The position numbers were made by a program, and so were the translations under genes. The notes under the pieces are model-generated. The model made no database searches. It was not told where the DNA came from and saw nothing but the letters and a program-made list of their open reading frames with translations. Source: Sphingobacteriales bacterium (GTDB taxonomy: Bacteria; Bacteroidota; Bacteroidia; Chitinophagales; Chitinophagaceae). From it: 64,000 nt of DNA. Below are positions 36,101 to 44,728 of this stretch, piece after piece. The stretch covers positions 1-64,000 of the forward strand of contig JAIXSZ010000081.1 in NCBI GenBank assembly GCA_027484425.1, read 5' to 3'. Position 1 is the first letter of the stretch. Each line of letters starts with the position of its first letter.

Positions 36101-38155
36101 GGTGCTGGTGAGTGGTGTGGTATTACCCACACAGATAATGAAATCGCCAGTAATAGCATCGGGTAATGGATTGACAGTGAAAGTAAGTATACTGTTGCAA
36201 CCCAAGGGAGTAGTATAGGTAATATTGGCAGTACCTGCGGCTACACCTGTAACTACACCAGTACCTGAAACTACCGAAGCTACGGCAGTATTGCTGCTAG
36301 ACCATGTGCCCCCAGCAATAATATTAGATAAAGTAGATGTAGTGCCTACACACGCTGAAGCAGTACCTGTAATAGGCTCTAAAGCATTGACAGTAACAAC
36401 GGTGGTAGAAAAACAACCAGAAACAAGGGAGTAACTAATAGTAGTAGTACCAACTGCAACACCTGTAACAACGCCCGTAGCAGCATCGACAGTGGCTACA
36501 GCGGGTGTGGTACTAGACCATGTGCCGCCAGCAGTAGCATTGGCAAGAGTAGTAGACTGAGTACGACATACTGAGGTAGTACCAGTAATAGGGTCGACAA
36601 CAGTAGTGACATTGACAGTAACCGTGCGGAAACAACCACTGGCTAAAGTGTAGGATATAACAGATGTACCTGCTGAAACGCCAGTAACAAGACCAGTTGC
36701 ATCGACTGTAGCAACTGCTGGTGTGGTGCTAGACCAAATGCCACCAGCTGTAGTGCTAGATAATAATGACGTACCAGAAATGCACAAAGAAGTGCCTCCG
36801 GCAATGACAGCTGGTAACGGATTGACGGTAAGCGAAATTATGCTAAAACAACCTGTGGGTAGTGTATAAGAAATGGTAGAAATACCCCCAGATAGCCCTG
36901 TGGCAATACCGGTAACTGCGTCAATACTGGCGACAGCACCTACACTACTGCTCCAGACGCCGCCAGGAGTAGCACACGTTAAAGCAGTTGTAGCACCCTG
37001 ACATATGATTGTGGTGCCAAAAATCCCGGCAGGACTAGGATTGACGGTTACCACAGCAGTAGCAAAACAGCCTGAAGGTAGGGTGTAAGTGATAACAGAT
37101 GTGCCCGGAGAAACACCAGTGACAACACCTGTAAGTGAGCCAACTGTAGCAGTACCCGTAGCACTGCTAGACCATGTGCCACCTGTAGTAGGATTGCCTA
37201 GGGTGGAAGTAAGTCCTCTGCATACGGACAGTACCCCTGTAATAGGCGTAACAGCAGTGACTGTAACTACAGCAGTAGTAAAACAAGTGGCCGAAGTACC
37301 ATAAGTAATGGTAGCTGTGCCACCACTAACGCCAGACACAATACCGGTAGTGGCACCAACTGTAGCCACAGCAGGTGTGCTACTGCTCCATGTGCCACCA
37401 GTAGTAGGATTTGTAAGGGTAGTAGTAAGACCGGTACAGGTAGTAAGTGTACCAGATATGCCTGCTATCAAACATAGAGGAGGAGTCCAACGGAAAACCT
37501 GATCGAAAATTGGAGATGATGCGATGTCATTAACAAACAAAGGAGCAAACACTGGTGTAGCAGTAGATGTTTCATCTGAAAGTGTCTGCCAATCGGAGAT
37601 TGCGTCATTAGAAATACCTATTGTAGCACTCATTAGAAAGTAGCTAGAAAAGTCATAGTGAAAGTCAATGATATCTGTTGATTCGTATAATTTTATCTGA
37701 AAAGTAGCTGTACCAAAACCAAAAATATCTGGTACATTGTTCCACTCAATAGTACAAACACGTGAAGGTGCTGTACCAGATGTTTCTACCACTAAATCAC
37801 CACCGGCACCAAGATCCAAATCATCCCAATAAGGCATTATCCAACCCGCGCCATCGATGTCTGTTTCTATATTATTGGGGGAAGATGTTGGAGAATTGGT
37901 GAACGATATCCATCCATTAGAGCACGCTGAAAAAGACGTATAGTTAATACCGCAATATTTGAAAGTAAACCCGATGGGCACAGAAACCTCCGTTGCATCA
38001 TCGGCATAGGCTCCAAATAATGGAATGACAGTAGGGGAGAAAATAATAGTAGAGAATGGATCAGAGAATTCTGAATAAGCATAACTGGCAGCAGTCTGAG
38101 CGTTGCCTGCCAAAGTGAGACAGAACAGGGAAAGGAGTAAAAAGATTTTTTTCAT
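33185..38155 (-). CDS. Giant T9SS-exported repeat protein (1656 aa)
   Basis: Order: signal peptide (1-~20) and an N-terminal globular domain (~24-235). The latter contains FKYCGINYTSFSACSNGWISF and MPYWDDLDLG, like the sugar-binding-type N-domains of secreted Bacteroidota proteins. Twelve Big-2-like repeats follow (~240-1130; GGTWSSSTPAVATVGATTG-type). Next are six Ig-like repeats (~1140-1570), each with a TYQW or SYQW core and a G-x-Y-x-V-x-V strand, then a type A T9SS sorting domain (~1580-1656, VSIYPNPASGTVFIT ... GVYIITLF). It is probably a surface-bound or secreted filament or adhesin. The high similarity among repeats suggests unequal exchange. It shares the Big-like unit with the protein at 16446-20252. 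Confidence 0.92.
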   Translation of the reverse strand: MKKIFLLLSLFCLTLAGNAQTAASYAYSEFSDPFSTIIFSPTVIPLFGAYADDATEVSVPIGFTFKYCGINYTSFSACSNGWISFTNSPTSSPNNIETDIDGAGWIMPYWDDLDLGAGGDLVVETSGTAPSRVCTIEWNNVPDIFGFGTATFQIKLYESTDIIDFHYDFSSYFLMSATIGISNDAISDWQTLSDETSTATPVFAPLFVNDIASSPIFDQVFRWTPPLCLIAGISGTLTTCTGLTTTLTNPTTGGTWSSSTPAVATVGATTGIVSGVSGGTATITYGTSATCFTTAVVTVTAVTPITGVLSVCRGLTSTLGNPTTGGTWSSSATGTATVGSLTGVVTGVSPGTSVITYTLPSGCFATAVVTVNPSPAGIFGTTIICQGATTALTCATPGGVWSSSVGAVASIDAVTGIATGLSGGISTISYTLPTGCFSIISLTVNPLPAVIAGGTSLCISGTSLLSSTTAGGIWSSTTPAVATVDATGLVTGVSAGTSVISYTLASGCFRTVTVNVTTVVDPITGTTSVCRTQSTTLANATAGGTWSSTTPAVATVDAATGVVTGVAVGTTTISYSLVSGCFSTTVVTVNALEPITGTASACVGTTSTLSNIIAGGTWSSSNTAVASVVSGTGVVTGVAAGTANITYTTPLGCNSILTFTVNPLPDAITGDFIICVGNTTPLTSTSVGGAWSQSSAGVISIDAATGLVTALTAGTATVSYTLPTGCAITAVVTVDVAPAAITGIAPICPAATATVTHPVSGGTWSSSDATIATVGAATGVVTGVITTGGTATITYTLPTSGCITTTVVTVLPLPAPITGALSVCIGATTTLASATPGVSWASSNLPVATVGAATGIVSGVATGTSIITCTGTNTCFRTAVVTVNPNPGAITGTATVCVASTTNLSATPAGGAWTSSNGAIATVAGGVVTGVAAGTATITYNVSGCISTRVVTVNPLPTAIGGPTAVCLGLTATLTSGPAGGAWSSSNTTVATVVAGTGVVTGVAVGTSNISYTLATGCSRVRTFTVNPLPAAIGGAATVCPASTINLTNTTPGGGWSSSTPAVATVAAGTGVVTGVAGGTSTITYTLATGCIATAVVTVIAAPVAAITPIGDTVLCPGDFVTLTSSAAVGATYQWFNGGVPIPSITTPTYTTSTPGSYQVRVSIAAGCTTLSTAMSVTVVPATATITVPGGTTSVCAGTPVALNANTGVGLTYQWELAGTPIAGATTSTFTATASGSYEVRVTNAAGCWALSAPVVVSVTAAPSSVVSVSGPLTVCAGGSVTISAVAAPGNTYQWFDAAGPIAGATADAYTAFTTGDYYVQVTNAAGCAVVSALTIFTVNPLPDASITAAGPTIFCVGSGVLLSATPGFTYQWLKDGVAISGANTANYAATASGGYKVVVVNAATGCTATTPVATVVTVISSPTAIALTPARFCWGGSALLSTSVSGLGSALSYQWFLNGSAIPGATSPTYSAGVEGNYTCQIVVTGSCTVLTSTASVTEVPLPNPLVASSGTAVYTSGMYITYQWYKDLIAIPGATAASTAITGNGNYKVAVTDTNGCQAVSATYVVNGWTGTNSVTDLNQTDVSIYPNPASGTVFITAQAPVTAIISSIDGKALITQPNAKEISLTSLADGVYIITLFDANGQQLKVQKLIKKQ

Positions 38156-38290
38156 AAACTATCTATAGATTTTGCATCATTACTTGATAATACAGGCGCA
38201 AATAAGGTGTTATCAGTTAGTAACAGATAACAGAAAAAGCGATGAATTATCGAAAAATGAAGTTAAAGTTAACTCTTTTGAATTATCCGC

Positions 38291-38325
38291 AAAAAAAAGA
38301 AAGCCTGTTACAGTGTAACAGGCTT
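38291..38325 (-). terminator. Terminator of the FemAB/GNAT-like gene
   Basis: A perfect 11-bp stem (38301-38311 with 38315-38325) with a 3-base loop, followed on the minus strand by TTTCTTTTTTTT. It lies 28 bases beyond the stop codon of the gene at 38354. Confidence 0.9.
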
Positions 38326-38353
38326 ATAAAAATGACGGACTAAATCTTAGATA

Positions 38354-39298
38354 TTATCCAAAAACTGATTGTTTTAGTTTCCAAACCAAGGACTTATTCT
38401 TAGAAAGCACTATATATAATGCTCTATCTCCGCCAAAGTTGCGGAAGAAACGCTCTACTCCTTCGTCCATACTACCTTCTAGGTCATAGATACTATTACC
38501 TCTTTCTTTGGCCAACCTCATGGTATGCCAAAGCAAGAGGGACATTGCCCTGTAACTATTAGTATCGGGGTTTTGACCACCCATAAAATAATAGCTGGTA
38601 GTATCGTCCCACATAGCCCATACTATGGCCTGAATTCGTTTATCCGGAGTTTTTGCCACCCAAAGTGCCGTGGAGTTATTGGCTTTAGCCGCATCCATGA
38701 TACGTTGAAGGTCGCGAAGGGAGTATTTAAAGGACTTCCCTTTTTTCTCCAGAGTGCTTTTCTGGAATTTATAAAGATCTTTTAAATGCTCCGGGGAATT
38801 AGTAACCGTAACCTCGCTTTCAGCTATACGAATATTGCGACGCACTGCATCTTTCATATTGGTGAGCAGTGTTTGTTCGTCCTCATTGAGCTCTAGAAGG
38901 AACGTTTGCTGCACCTGGGCATGTAGTTTTTGTTGCTTAAATATACCAGCTTGCTTAACGCCAGGCTGTAAAGCCAAGTTCCATACAGGTGCCTTAGGTA
39001 GTTGTTTAATTAGGTCGGCTATGGTATCGTGTTCGTAACTATCGTTGTTGCTTTCTTTGAGGTCGTGTGGCAAAAAAACCAGCGGGCCCAGGTAGGGTGT
39101 CAACATGGGGGTGCGCAGGAGGGTAACACCGAGTTTGGTTTCTACGGGATACACCCATGCACCCGCTATATGTTCCCCTTTTTTGGCGATAGCTACATCC
39201 CAGGATTTACAAACTGTATCGAGCCACCAAGGCTGACAAAACATTGGAATCCCTTTTCTCTGACCGCACAATTTCTTATAAATGTCTTTATTGCTCAT
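38354..39298 (-). CDS. FemAB-like / GNAT (Acetyltransf_6) protein
   Basis: A 314-residue protein with two GNAT-like lobes. The C-terminal lobe has NSTALWVAKTPDKRIQAIVWAMWDDTTSYYFMGGQNPDTNSYRAMSLL (given in pieces here: QAIVWAMWDD ... YYFMGG ... RAMSLLLWHTM) and ends with YDLEGSMDEGVERFFRNFGG. This is the arrangement of the peptidoglycan-bridge or polysaccharide-acylating 'acetyltransferase_6/BioF2-like' group. The NWALQPG-type segment and FxxxTLEKKGK sit in the first lobe. Members attach amino acids or acyl groups to envelope polymers; the substrate here is not known. A good terminator follows. Confidence 0.75.
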   Translation of the reverse strand: MSNKDIYKKLCGQRKGIPMFCQPWWLDTVCKSWDVAIAKKGEHIAGAWVYPVETKLGVTLLRTPMLTPYLGPLVFLPHDLKESNNDSYEHDTIADLIKQLPKAPVWNLALQPGVKQAGIFKQQKLHAQVQQTFLLELNEDEQTLLTNMKDAVRRNIRIAESEVTVTNSPEHLKDLYKFQKSTLEKKGKSFKYSLRDLQRIMDAAKANNSTALWVAKTPDKRIQAIVWAMWDDTTSYYFMGGQNPDTNSYRAMSLLLWHTMRLAKERGNSIYDLEGSMDEGVERFFRNFGGDRALYIVLSKNKSLVWKLKQSVFG

Positions 39299-39341
39299 TG
39301 TTTAATGAAAATGTTGAAAATATTTTTACTTTTTCTTTTTG

Positions 39342-39349
39342 CAAATATA
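39342..39349 (-). promoter_or_regulatory. Candidate -7 element for the FemAB/GNAT-like gene
   Basis: TATATTTG (minus strand) fits TAnnTTTG and lies 43 bases upstream of the ATG at 39298. It is close to the stop codon of the permease gene, so an internal promoter is likely. No clear -33. Confidence 0.35.
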
Positions 39350-39370
39350 CTAAGTCATCAAAATAAGGTT

Positions 39371-40597
39371 TTACTTAAATTGTAAGACTTTAGCAGGTTG
39401 TATGCGGCGAATATACAAAGTAGGCAACCACATACAAAATATACACAACACCAGCGTAACTAAATCGACTGCAGCAACCTGCCACCAAATGACCTTGACG
39501 GGCACGTAACGCATATAATAGGAGTCTTCGGGCAACTTGAGGAAACCATAATGTAACTGCAAGTAGCAGGTACCCAAGGCCAACAAATTGCCCAGTAAAA
39601 TACCTGAGCCACCTACTATAGCTGCAATACTGAGAAAAATAGCCCTTGTAGATTCGAAGGGCATACCCAATGCCTTAAGCAAACCGATCATAGCGGCACG
39701 GTCTACAATAATGATTAGCAGAGCTGCCCCTAGATTGATAATGGCTACAATAGCCATAATGGCAATAAGGATAGCACTGTTGACGCCTTGTAGTTCTATC
39801 CAGTCGAAAATGAAGGTGTAAGTACCCACTGTGGTGTAGGATGCAAGGGGTGCATTGATAAGGTTGAAATGAATGAATGCCGCAACTGTATCGGCATAAT
39901 CGGGGCTGGAAAGATCGAGCTGATAACCATTGATACTGTCGGCTGTCCAGTTGTTGATGCGTTGTAGCAGACGGATATCGCACACAGCATAATATTTGTC
40001 CATATCTTCCATACCGCTGTGATAGGTGCCACATACCCTTACCCGACGAATGCGTGGAACACCTTTGTCGATAAAATTGAGCTGTATGGTATCGCCGGGT
40101 TTTGTGTTGAGCTTATCGGCAGTGGTGCGAGAGAGGATAATTTCTTTAGCGTACTGGGTATCGGAGTAGTTGATAGCATTGCCAGCGGTAGTGATACCAG
40201 ACTGGAAACGATATTGTTGGTTGACTCCCTTTAGCTGCACCCCTTCCAGTAAACCATTGGCTTGTAGAATGACGGGACGAACTGCATAAGGTGTTACAGC
40301 CACTACATGTGGGATACGCTGCATGCTACCAATAAGCGCCGCATCTGAGTAGATGGGCTGGGCAAAACCAACCGAAGCAGTGGCAGCATCATTGAACGGG
40401 CGCACCTGAACATGCCCCATGAAGCCAAATAGTTTTTCGGAAATAGCGTGTTTGAACCCCGTAACTACTGCCAATGAAAGTATCATGACCGCTACACTCA
40501 GCGCAGTAGCCACTATAGCTAGCCTAATGATAAAAGAAGAGAATGTTCCCTTCTGCTTTACCAGATAACGGCGTGCTATAAAAAAAGATACATTCAT
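39371..40597 (-). CDS. ABC transporter permease, LolC/LolE-like
   Basis: 408 residues from the ATG at 40597 (MNVSFFIARRYLVKQKGTFSS). The open frame reaches 40684, but those 29 extra residues do not resemble the family, which begins F-I-A-x-R-Y-L. Four membrane segments: one N-terminal (~22-45) and three C-terminal (~275-300, ~325-350, ~375-398) around a large periplasmic MacB-type domain. This is the FtsX-fold architecture of lipoprotein-releasing permeases, which lift lipoproteins from the inner membrane with a LolD-type ATPase. No ATPase gene is adjacent, so the partner is elsewhere. A -7 candidate lies 85 bases upstream. Confidence 0.9.
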   Translation of the reverse strand: MNVSFFIARRYLVKQKGTFSSFIIRLAIVATALSVAVMILSLAVVTGFKHAISEKLFGFMGHVQVRPFNDAATASVGFAQPIYSDAALIGSMQRIPHVVAVTPYAVRPVILQANGLLEGVQLKGVNQQYRFQSGITTAGNAINYSDTQYAKEIILSRTTADKLNTKPGDTIQLNFIDKGVPRIRRVRVCGTYHSGMEDMDKYYAVCDIRLLQRINNWTADSINGYQLDLSSPDYADTVAAFIHFNLINAPLASYTTVGTYTFIFDWIELQGVNSAILIAIMAIVAIINLGAALLIIIVDRAAMIGLLKALGMPFESTRAIFLSIAAIVGGSGILLGNLLALGTCYLQLHYGFLKLPEDSYYMRYVPVKVIWWQVAAVDLVTLVLCIFCMWLPTLYIRRIQPAKVLQFK

Positions 40598-40681
40598 GAA
40601 TGGAAAAAAGCTATGATTGGTACTAGTAAAAGAAAGTGAAAAGCGCTTAGAGAAAACTAATAAAAGAAATAAACATGGGGG

Positions 40682-40689
40682 CAAAAGTA
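40682..40689 (-). promoter_or_regulatory. Candidate -7 element for the permease gene
   Basis: TACTTTTG on the minus strand fits TAnnTTTG, 85 bases upstream of the chosen start. It lies upstream of 40684 too, so it does not by itself settle the start choice. No -33 at good spacing. Confidence 0.3.
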
Positions 40690-40781
40690 AATCATTTAGT
40701 AGTTGAAACTCACTAACAGGATCAAGTGCAATGGATAGTATAATTTGCTGGTTACATATTTCAGATTAATTTCACAGCCGA

Positions 40782-40812
40782 TTTACACTGAATTAACAAT
40801 AGATTAAATTTG
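40782..40812 (+). promoter_or_regulatory. Promoter of fabD
   Basis: TTTA (40782-40785, one base off TTTG), a 19-base spacer and a perfect TAAATTTG (40805-40812) match the Bacteroidota -33/-7 layout. Transcription would start near 40818, leaving a leader of about 78 bases. Confidence 0.5.
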
Positions 40813-40895
40813 TGTTAGGGTGAAAAAGGGTGGCGCAATCGCATATATATAGTTGCACAGCTTAAAGCCAGACACCAAAGCAAAAAACTACTGAT

Positions 40896-41777
40896 ATGAA
40901 ACACGTATACATGTTTCCCGGACAAGGAGCACAGTTTCCGGGAATGGGAAAAAACCTCTACGAACAAAACGCAGCAGCAAAAGAGCTTTTTGAGCAAGCG
41001 AATGAAATACTGGGATTCAGAATCACCGACATCATGTTTGGCGGTACCGAAACTGAGCTGAAACAAACGAATGTGACTCAGCCAGCTATATTTCTGCATT
41101 CAGTAATACGTTTCCTGACTACACCAGACTTGCACCCCGACATGGTAGCTGGTCACTCGCTGGGAGAATTTTCGGCACTGATAGCGAACAAAACACTAAC
41201 ATTTGAAAACGGACTGCGCCTGGTAGCCCAGCGTGCAGCAGCTATGCAGAGAGCTTGCGAAATAAATCCATCGACGATGGCAGCAGTGCTGGGCATGGAA
41301 GATGCCAGAGTAGAAGAAATATGTGCTGCTATAAAAGAAGAAGTAGTGGTAGCAGCTAACTATAACTGCCCCGGGCAACTGGTAATAAGCGGTAGTATAG
41401 AAGGCATAAGAATAGCGTGTGAGCAACTAAAAGAAGCTGGTGCCAAACGCGCCCTGGTGCTACAGGTGGGTGGAGCGTTTCACTCGCCACTCATGGAGCC
41501 AGCACGCCTAGAGCTAGAGGCCGCTATAGCAGCAACAACATTTGGCACTCCTACCTGCCCAGTGTACCAAAATGTAACCGCCCTACCCTACACCGACCCA
41601 GCAACTATACAACAAAATCTGATAAACCAACTAACGGCCCCTGTGCGCTGGACACAAACCATACAGGAAATGGTGGCCAATGGTGCTAGCCAGTTTACAG
41701 AGGTGGGACCGGGAAATGTGCTGCAAGGACTAGTGAAAAAGATACACCGAGATGCGGTTACAGATGGGCTGAACTAA
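40896..41777 (+). CDS. fabD: Malonyl-CoA:acyl carrier protein transacylase
   Basis: A 293-residue FabD. It opens with MFPGQGAQFPGMGKNL, has the nucleophile elbow GHSLGEF with Ser88, and the active-site His196 in GGAFHSPLM. Gln in PGQGAQ and Arg in RAAAMQRA complete the pocket. It loads malonyl groups onto acyl carrier protein for fatty-acid synthesis. Length and all blocks are standard. It is not clustered with other fab genes here; a promoter with good -7 lies upstream. Confidence 0.97.
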   Translation: MKHVYMFPGQGAQFPGMGKNLYEQNAAAKELFEQANEILGFRITDIMFGGTETELKQTNVTQPAIFLHSVIRFLTTPDLHPDMVAGHSLGEFSALIANKTLTFENGLRLVAQRAAAMQRACEINPSTMAAVLGMEDARVEEICAAIKEEVVVAANYNCPGQLVISGSIEGIRIACEQLKEAGAKRALVLQVGGAFHSPLMEPARLELEAAIAATTFGTPTCPVYQNVTALPYTDPATIQQNLINQLTAPVRWTQTIQEMVANGASQFTEVGPGNVLQGLVKKIHRDAVTDGLN

Positions 41778-41936
41778 GTGCAATTGATTAAGAATCAGCC
41801 AATTACACCTAAATCAATTGTTAGCAAACTACTAATGCTTTGTTAATGGGCATTGTGATTGTGGATAACTAGAGAACAAGTTGTAATATTGTACTAATAT
41901 TTTGCCCTAATACTGTAATTTAAGTCTTACTAACTC

Positions 41937-43484
41937 ATGGACAGGACCAATTCTTTTTTGTACAAAATGGAGGAACTAGTGAAGCAGGTGGTTGCGTATA
42001 ACAACGTACCGTGCTACAGAATAGACTCTATTTGGGAAAATCAAACTACAAATACTGGTGGTAAAACATCGGTGCCAGTGGTGAGGGTAGTTGGTTTTTT
42101 TGATGATGCAATATCACAAATAGCTCACCTACTCAATAATGAGCTGGAATTAGCTACCATCAACGACAACACTGTAAGCGAAGATGGCTTTGTGACTAGT
42201 GCACAGATATTTGAAGCAGGTTTGAGAGCCAACAGGCTGGACCTGCCTGAGTACAGATATCTAGGACCACACAAGTTTGAGCTGAGGATATCATCGATAC
42301 TGCAGGATGTGTATAACTCTATGCACAAAGACCTGAGCAATGGAGCTGCTACGATACCCAATAACATAAAAAGAGATTTTTACAGAGTAGGTGCGCTGCT
42401 GGAAATGGCAGACATGGAATTTGTGAAAATCAGAAATAAAGTAAATAATGGTGGTGCAGGTAGTGTTAGCTCACCCGCCTTTGCACCATTGACAAACCTA
42501 CCTACTGCCAACAGAACTAGCTACACACCAACACCTGCGGTGTCTGGTACAGTAGCCACCGAACTACCCAAAGTGACGCCCAATGATAAAGGGCTGAATG
42601 TGATAGAGTCGATGGATATGAATGTAGACAGCTTCAACTCGCTGGCTGTAAGCATAGGCTCTATAGACAACAGACAAGGCGCGGCAGATGATACGATGCT
42701 GGATTTATTAACCACTTCGCATCATGCACCAGTAGTAACGCCTACCCCTGAACCAGTAGCTCCAGTAGCTCCTCCGGCACCAGTGGCCGCTGCACCTACA
42801 CCAGAAGTAGTGCCCACACCTGCACCTGTAGCCGAAACACCTGCTACTACTACGGCCAACACGCCTCCGCCTGCTGAGGGTGTGGCTCTGAACATAGACA
42901 AGATAGAGACCTTTAATATGAATGTGAGTGGTATGATAGAACGTACCACCGAAATAATACGCGAGGCACCTGCCAGTGCCGACCTGAAAGCTGCCGAGGC
43001 TGCCGACAAAACAGAAGCAATTGTAGATGACAACACACAAATGAATGAGGCTACGCTGAAGGAATTTGTGCGCAATAGCCCTCTGGTGAAAGATGCTGAC
43101 CTACAAATAGCTGAGCGTGCTGGTGCGAAAATAAACGAAGACATAGACATAGAAGGCGATGTAGACCGTCTGCGCTTCTTGAAGGTGTTTACGCTGAAAC
43201 AACTGCAAGATAAACTGAGCGACAACAAAGACGAAGTAATAGCATTTGCAGAGAAGTGGATAGGCAAGGACAATGGCGGCTCGTTCGACTCGGGCATCTG
43301 CCTCTTCTACCTAGAGTATCTGCTGGTGGGTAAGAAAAACGACCCTGCTTTTGCGGTAGAGTATGTGCTGAAGTTTATATCTGACAACGACTACAGTGCG
43401 AGATACATCATACCTACTTACAACTCTGTGCGCCAGGCAAATGGTGAAGTAACCAGCAACTTTGCACACCTGACACTGAAATAG
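41937..43484 (+). CDS. Unknown cytoplasmic protein with Pro/Ala-rich linker
   Basis: A 515-residue protein without signal peptide or membrane segment. The N-terminal ~165 residues form a predicted alpha/beta domain (VPVVRVVGFFDDAISQIAHLLNNELELATI; RYLGPHKFELRISSILQDVYNSM). Then comes a long low-complexity middle (~170-330) with a Pro/Ala/Val/Thr tract (PVAPPAPVAAAPTPE). Two MNVD/MNVS motifs flank the tract (SMDMNVDSFN and TFNMNVSGM). The C-terminal helical domain (~390-515) is acidic. No family is recognised. A second ATG ten codons in (41967) is a possible start. A strong terminator follows, so it is probably monocistronic. Confidence 0.8.
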   Translation: MDRTNSFLYKMEELVKQVVAYNNVPCYRIDSIWENQTTNTGGKTSVPVVRVVGFFDDAISQIAHLLNNELELATINDNTVSEDGFVTSAQIFEAGLRANRLDLPEYRYLGPHKFELRISSILQDVYNSMHKDLSNGAATIPNNIKRDFYRVGALLEMADMEFVKIRNKVNNGGAGSVSSPAFAPLTNLPTANRTSYTPTPAVSGTVATELPKVTPNDKGLNVIESMDMNVDSFNSLAVSIGSIDNRQGAADDTMLDLLTTSHHAPVVTPTPEPVAPVAPPAPVAAAPTPEVVPTPAPVAETPATTTANTPPPAEGVALNIDKIETFNMNVSGMIERTTEIIREAPASADLKAAEAADKTEAIVDDNTQMNEATLKEFVRNSPLVKDADLQIAERAGAKINEDIDIEGDVDRLRFLKVFTLKQLQDKLSDNKDEVIAFAEKWIGKDNGGSFDSGICLFYLEYLLVGKKNDPAFAVEYVLKFISDNDYSARYIIPTYNSVRQANGEVTSNFAHLTLK

Positions 43485-43508
43485 AGAGTAATAACTGAAA
43501 AATTATAT

Positions 43509-43544
43509 AACACCTGATAGAGCGCTCTATTAGGTGTTATTTTG
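43509..43544 (+). terminator. Rho-independent terminator
   Basis: A 15-bp near-continuous stem (43509-43523 with 43524-43538, one G-T pair), so the real loop is a few bases at GAGCGCTC. It is followed by ATTTTG and lies 25 bases after the stop of the 515-residue gene. Confidence 0.85.
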
Positions 43545-43675
43545 TTTGGGGGGGGAGATAGTTTTTCTGTCGTATTTTCGATATTGTGTTTAGTCAACTT
43601 GAAGCTTGATTATCGCTGTGAGTTGGGGAATACGCAAAGCTGGGATAGTTATGTTTTTACTAATTAAATACTTTC

Positions 43676-44107
43676 ATGAAATATATTCTTAATATTTTCC
43701 TTTTCGTGTCTTTCTGTTCACTACAGTCATGTCTATTTGATTCCTATTCAAAAAGTATTAACTCAAAATACTTGTTATCAGCTATAGATGGCGATGAAAA
43801 CATGAGCTTATGTTACATAACTAAAGACAATTATATGATTGCAGTTGTAGATAGAACAGTTTTTGCAGTCGGATATAATAATAATTTTATTATAGTAAAG
43901 CAACACCCAAAAGGCAATAAAGAATATACAAACTATTTTGTTATTCCATTGATAACAAATATATCTGAGTTTCCCTCTGATAACATTTATGGTCCAATGA
44001 ACATTGATGAGTTTGAGAAATTAAAGATTAAATTAGACATTAAGAATTTGGACTTTACAATTGTGTATAAAAAATTAGAAGAAAATAGCTTTATTAGACA
44101 AAACTAA
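43676..44107 (+). CDS. Small lipoprotein, paralogue of the gene at 48033
   Basis: A 143-residue protein: MKYILNIFLFVSF, then lipobox LQSC near residue 19. The mature part aligns with the product at 48033-48503 along most of its length: TVFAVG, FIIVKQHP-K/R-GNKE, NY-F/L, DNIYGPMN, EEFDKL/DEFEKL and FTIV-x-K-x-LEEN. The FIIVKQHP core resembles DUF3997-type lipoproteins, from memory only. Function unknown. It opens an AT-rich run of tiny genes. Confidence 0.8.
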   Translation: MKYILNIFLFVSFCSLQSCLFDSYSKSINSKYLLSAIDGDENMSLCYITKDNYMIAVVDRTVFAVGYNNNFIIVKQHPKGNKEYTNYFVIPLITNISEFPSDNIYGPMNIDEFEKLKIKLDIKNLDFTIVYKKLEENSFIRQN

Positions 44108-44296
44108 TGTAGATTCATCATTGTATAAATTCATTCCAAAATGACAACCCTGTAGCTACCTCTCCCCTTAGCTACAACAAGCTACACATAGGTAGAATAG
44201 AAAGGAATGTATAAGAGAAATGCAAAACGAAAATGAATCGCGCAAGTATGATTTAAAGTGGCATATTAGATAAATCAACACAATATAAATCACTAT

Positions 44297-44653
44297 ATGA
44301 CAAACGAGATATTATCTAATTACATTCTCGAAACTATGGCGGCAGAAAGTAAAAACTTCAATGATAATACAAGAATAGAGATGGATTTGGGTATTTATGG
44401 AGATGATGCTAATGAATTTATTATAGCATTTGGGAGAAATTTTAATGTTGATGTTTCAAATTTTTTGATTGATGATTATTTTCGTGGTGAAGGAATAATA
44501 ATTTTTGAAGCAATTTTTAGGTATATTTTTCAAATAAAAGTTAAACGAAAAGTACTAAAAGCTAAACATTTGGTGAAAGCAATGCAATGTGGTGTGCTCG
44601 ATGAAGAAGTAATAAACAGCGTAGGGCTTGACTATGAAGAAACTTGGTGGTAG
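44297..44653 (+). CDS. DUF1493-family protein, copy 1
   Basis: A 118-residue soluble protein with the DUF1493 pattern: DTRIEMDLGIYGDDANEFIIAFGR can be read in pieces (IEMDLGIYGDDA, then EFIIAFG, then NVDVSNF and DDYFRGEG). A second member lies at 46563-46886 with the same blocks. DUF1493 proteins are small acyl-carrier-like or immunity-like proteins of unknown function, often in variable gene clusters. Only context supports the immunity idea here. Confidence 0.82.
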   Translation: MTNEILSNYILETMAAESKNFNDNTRIEMDLGIYGDDANEFIIAFGRNFNVDVSNFLIDDYFRGEGIIIFEAIFRYIFQIKVKRKVLKAKHLVKAMQCGVLDEEVINSVGLDYEETWW

Positions 44654-44728
44654 GAGTTAAGTGTTAGAAACTATCCCAGCAAGTGACAGAAACCACGCAA
44701 TGCAGATTATCATTAAAAAACAAATTGT

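Noticed and set aside
33185-38155. Regular repeats resembling a CRISPR array
   Set aside because: The units are ~200 bases, coding and in frame (Ig-like modules), without short palindromic repeats or unique spacers, and no cas gene is nearby.
42708-43297. 191-codon antisense frame in the 515-residue protein gene
   Set aside because: Ser/Ala-rich antisense of the Pro/Ala linker; no signal or domain.
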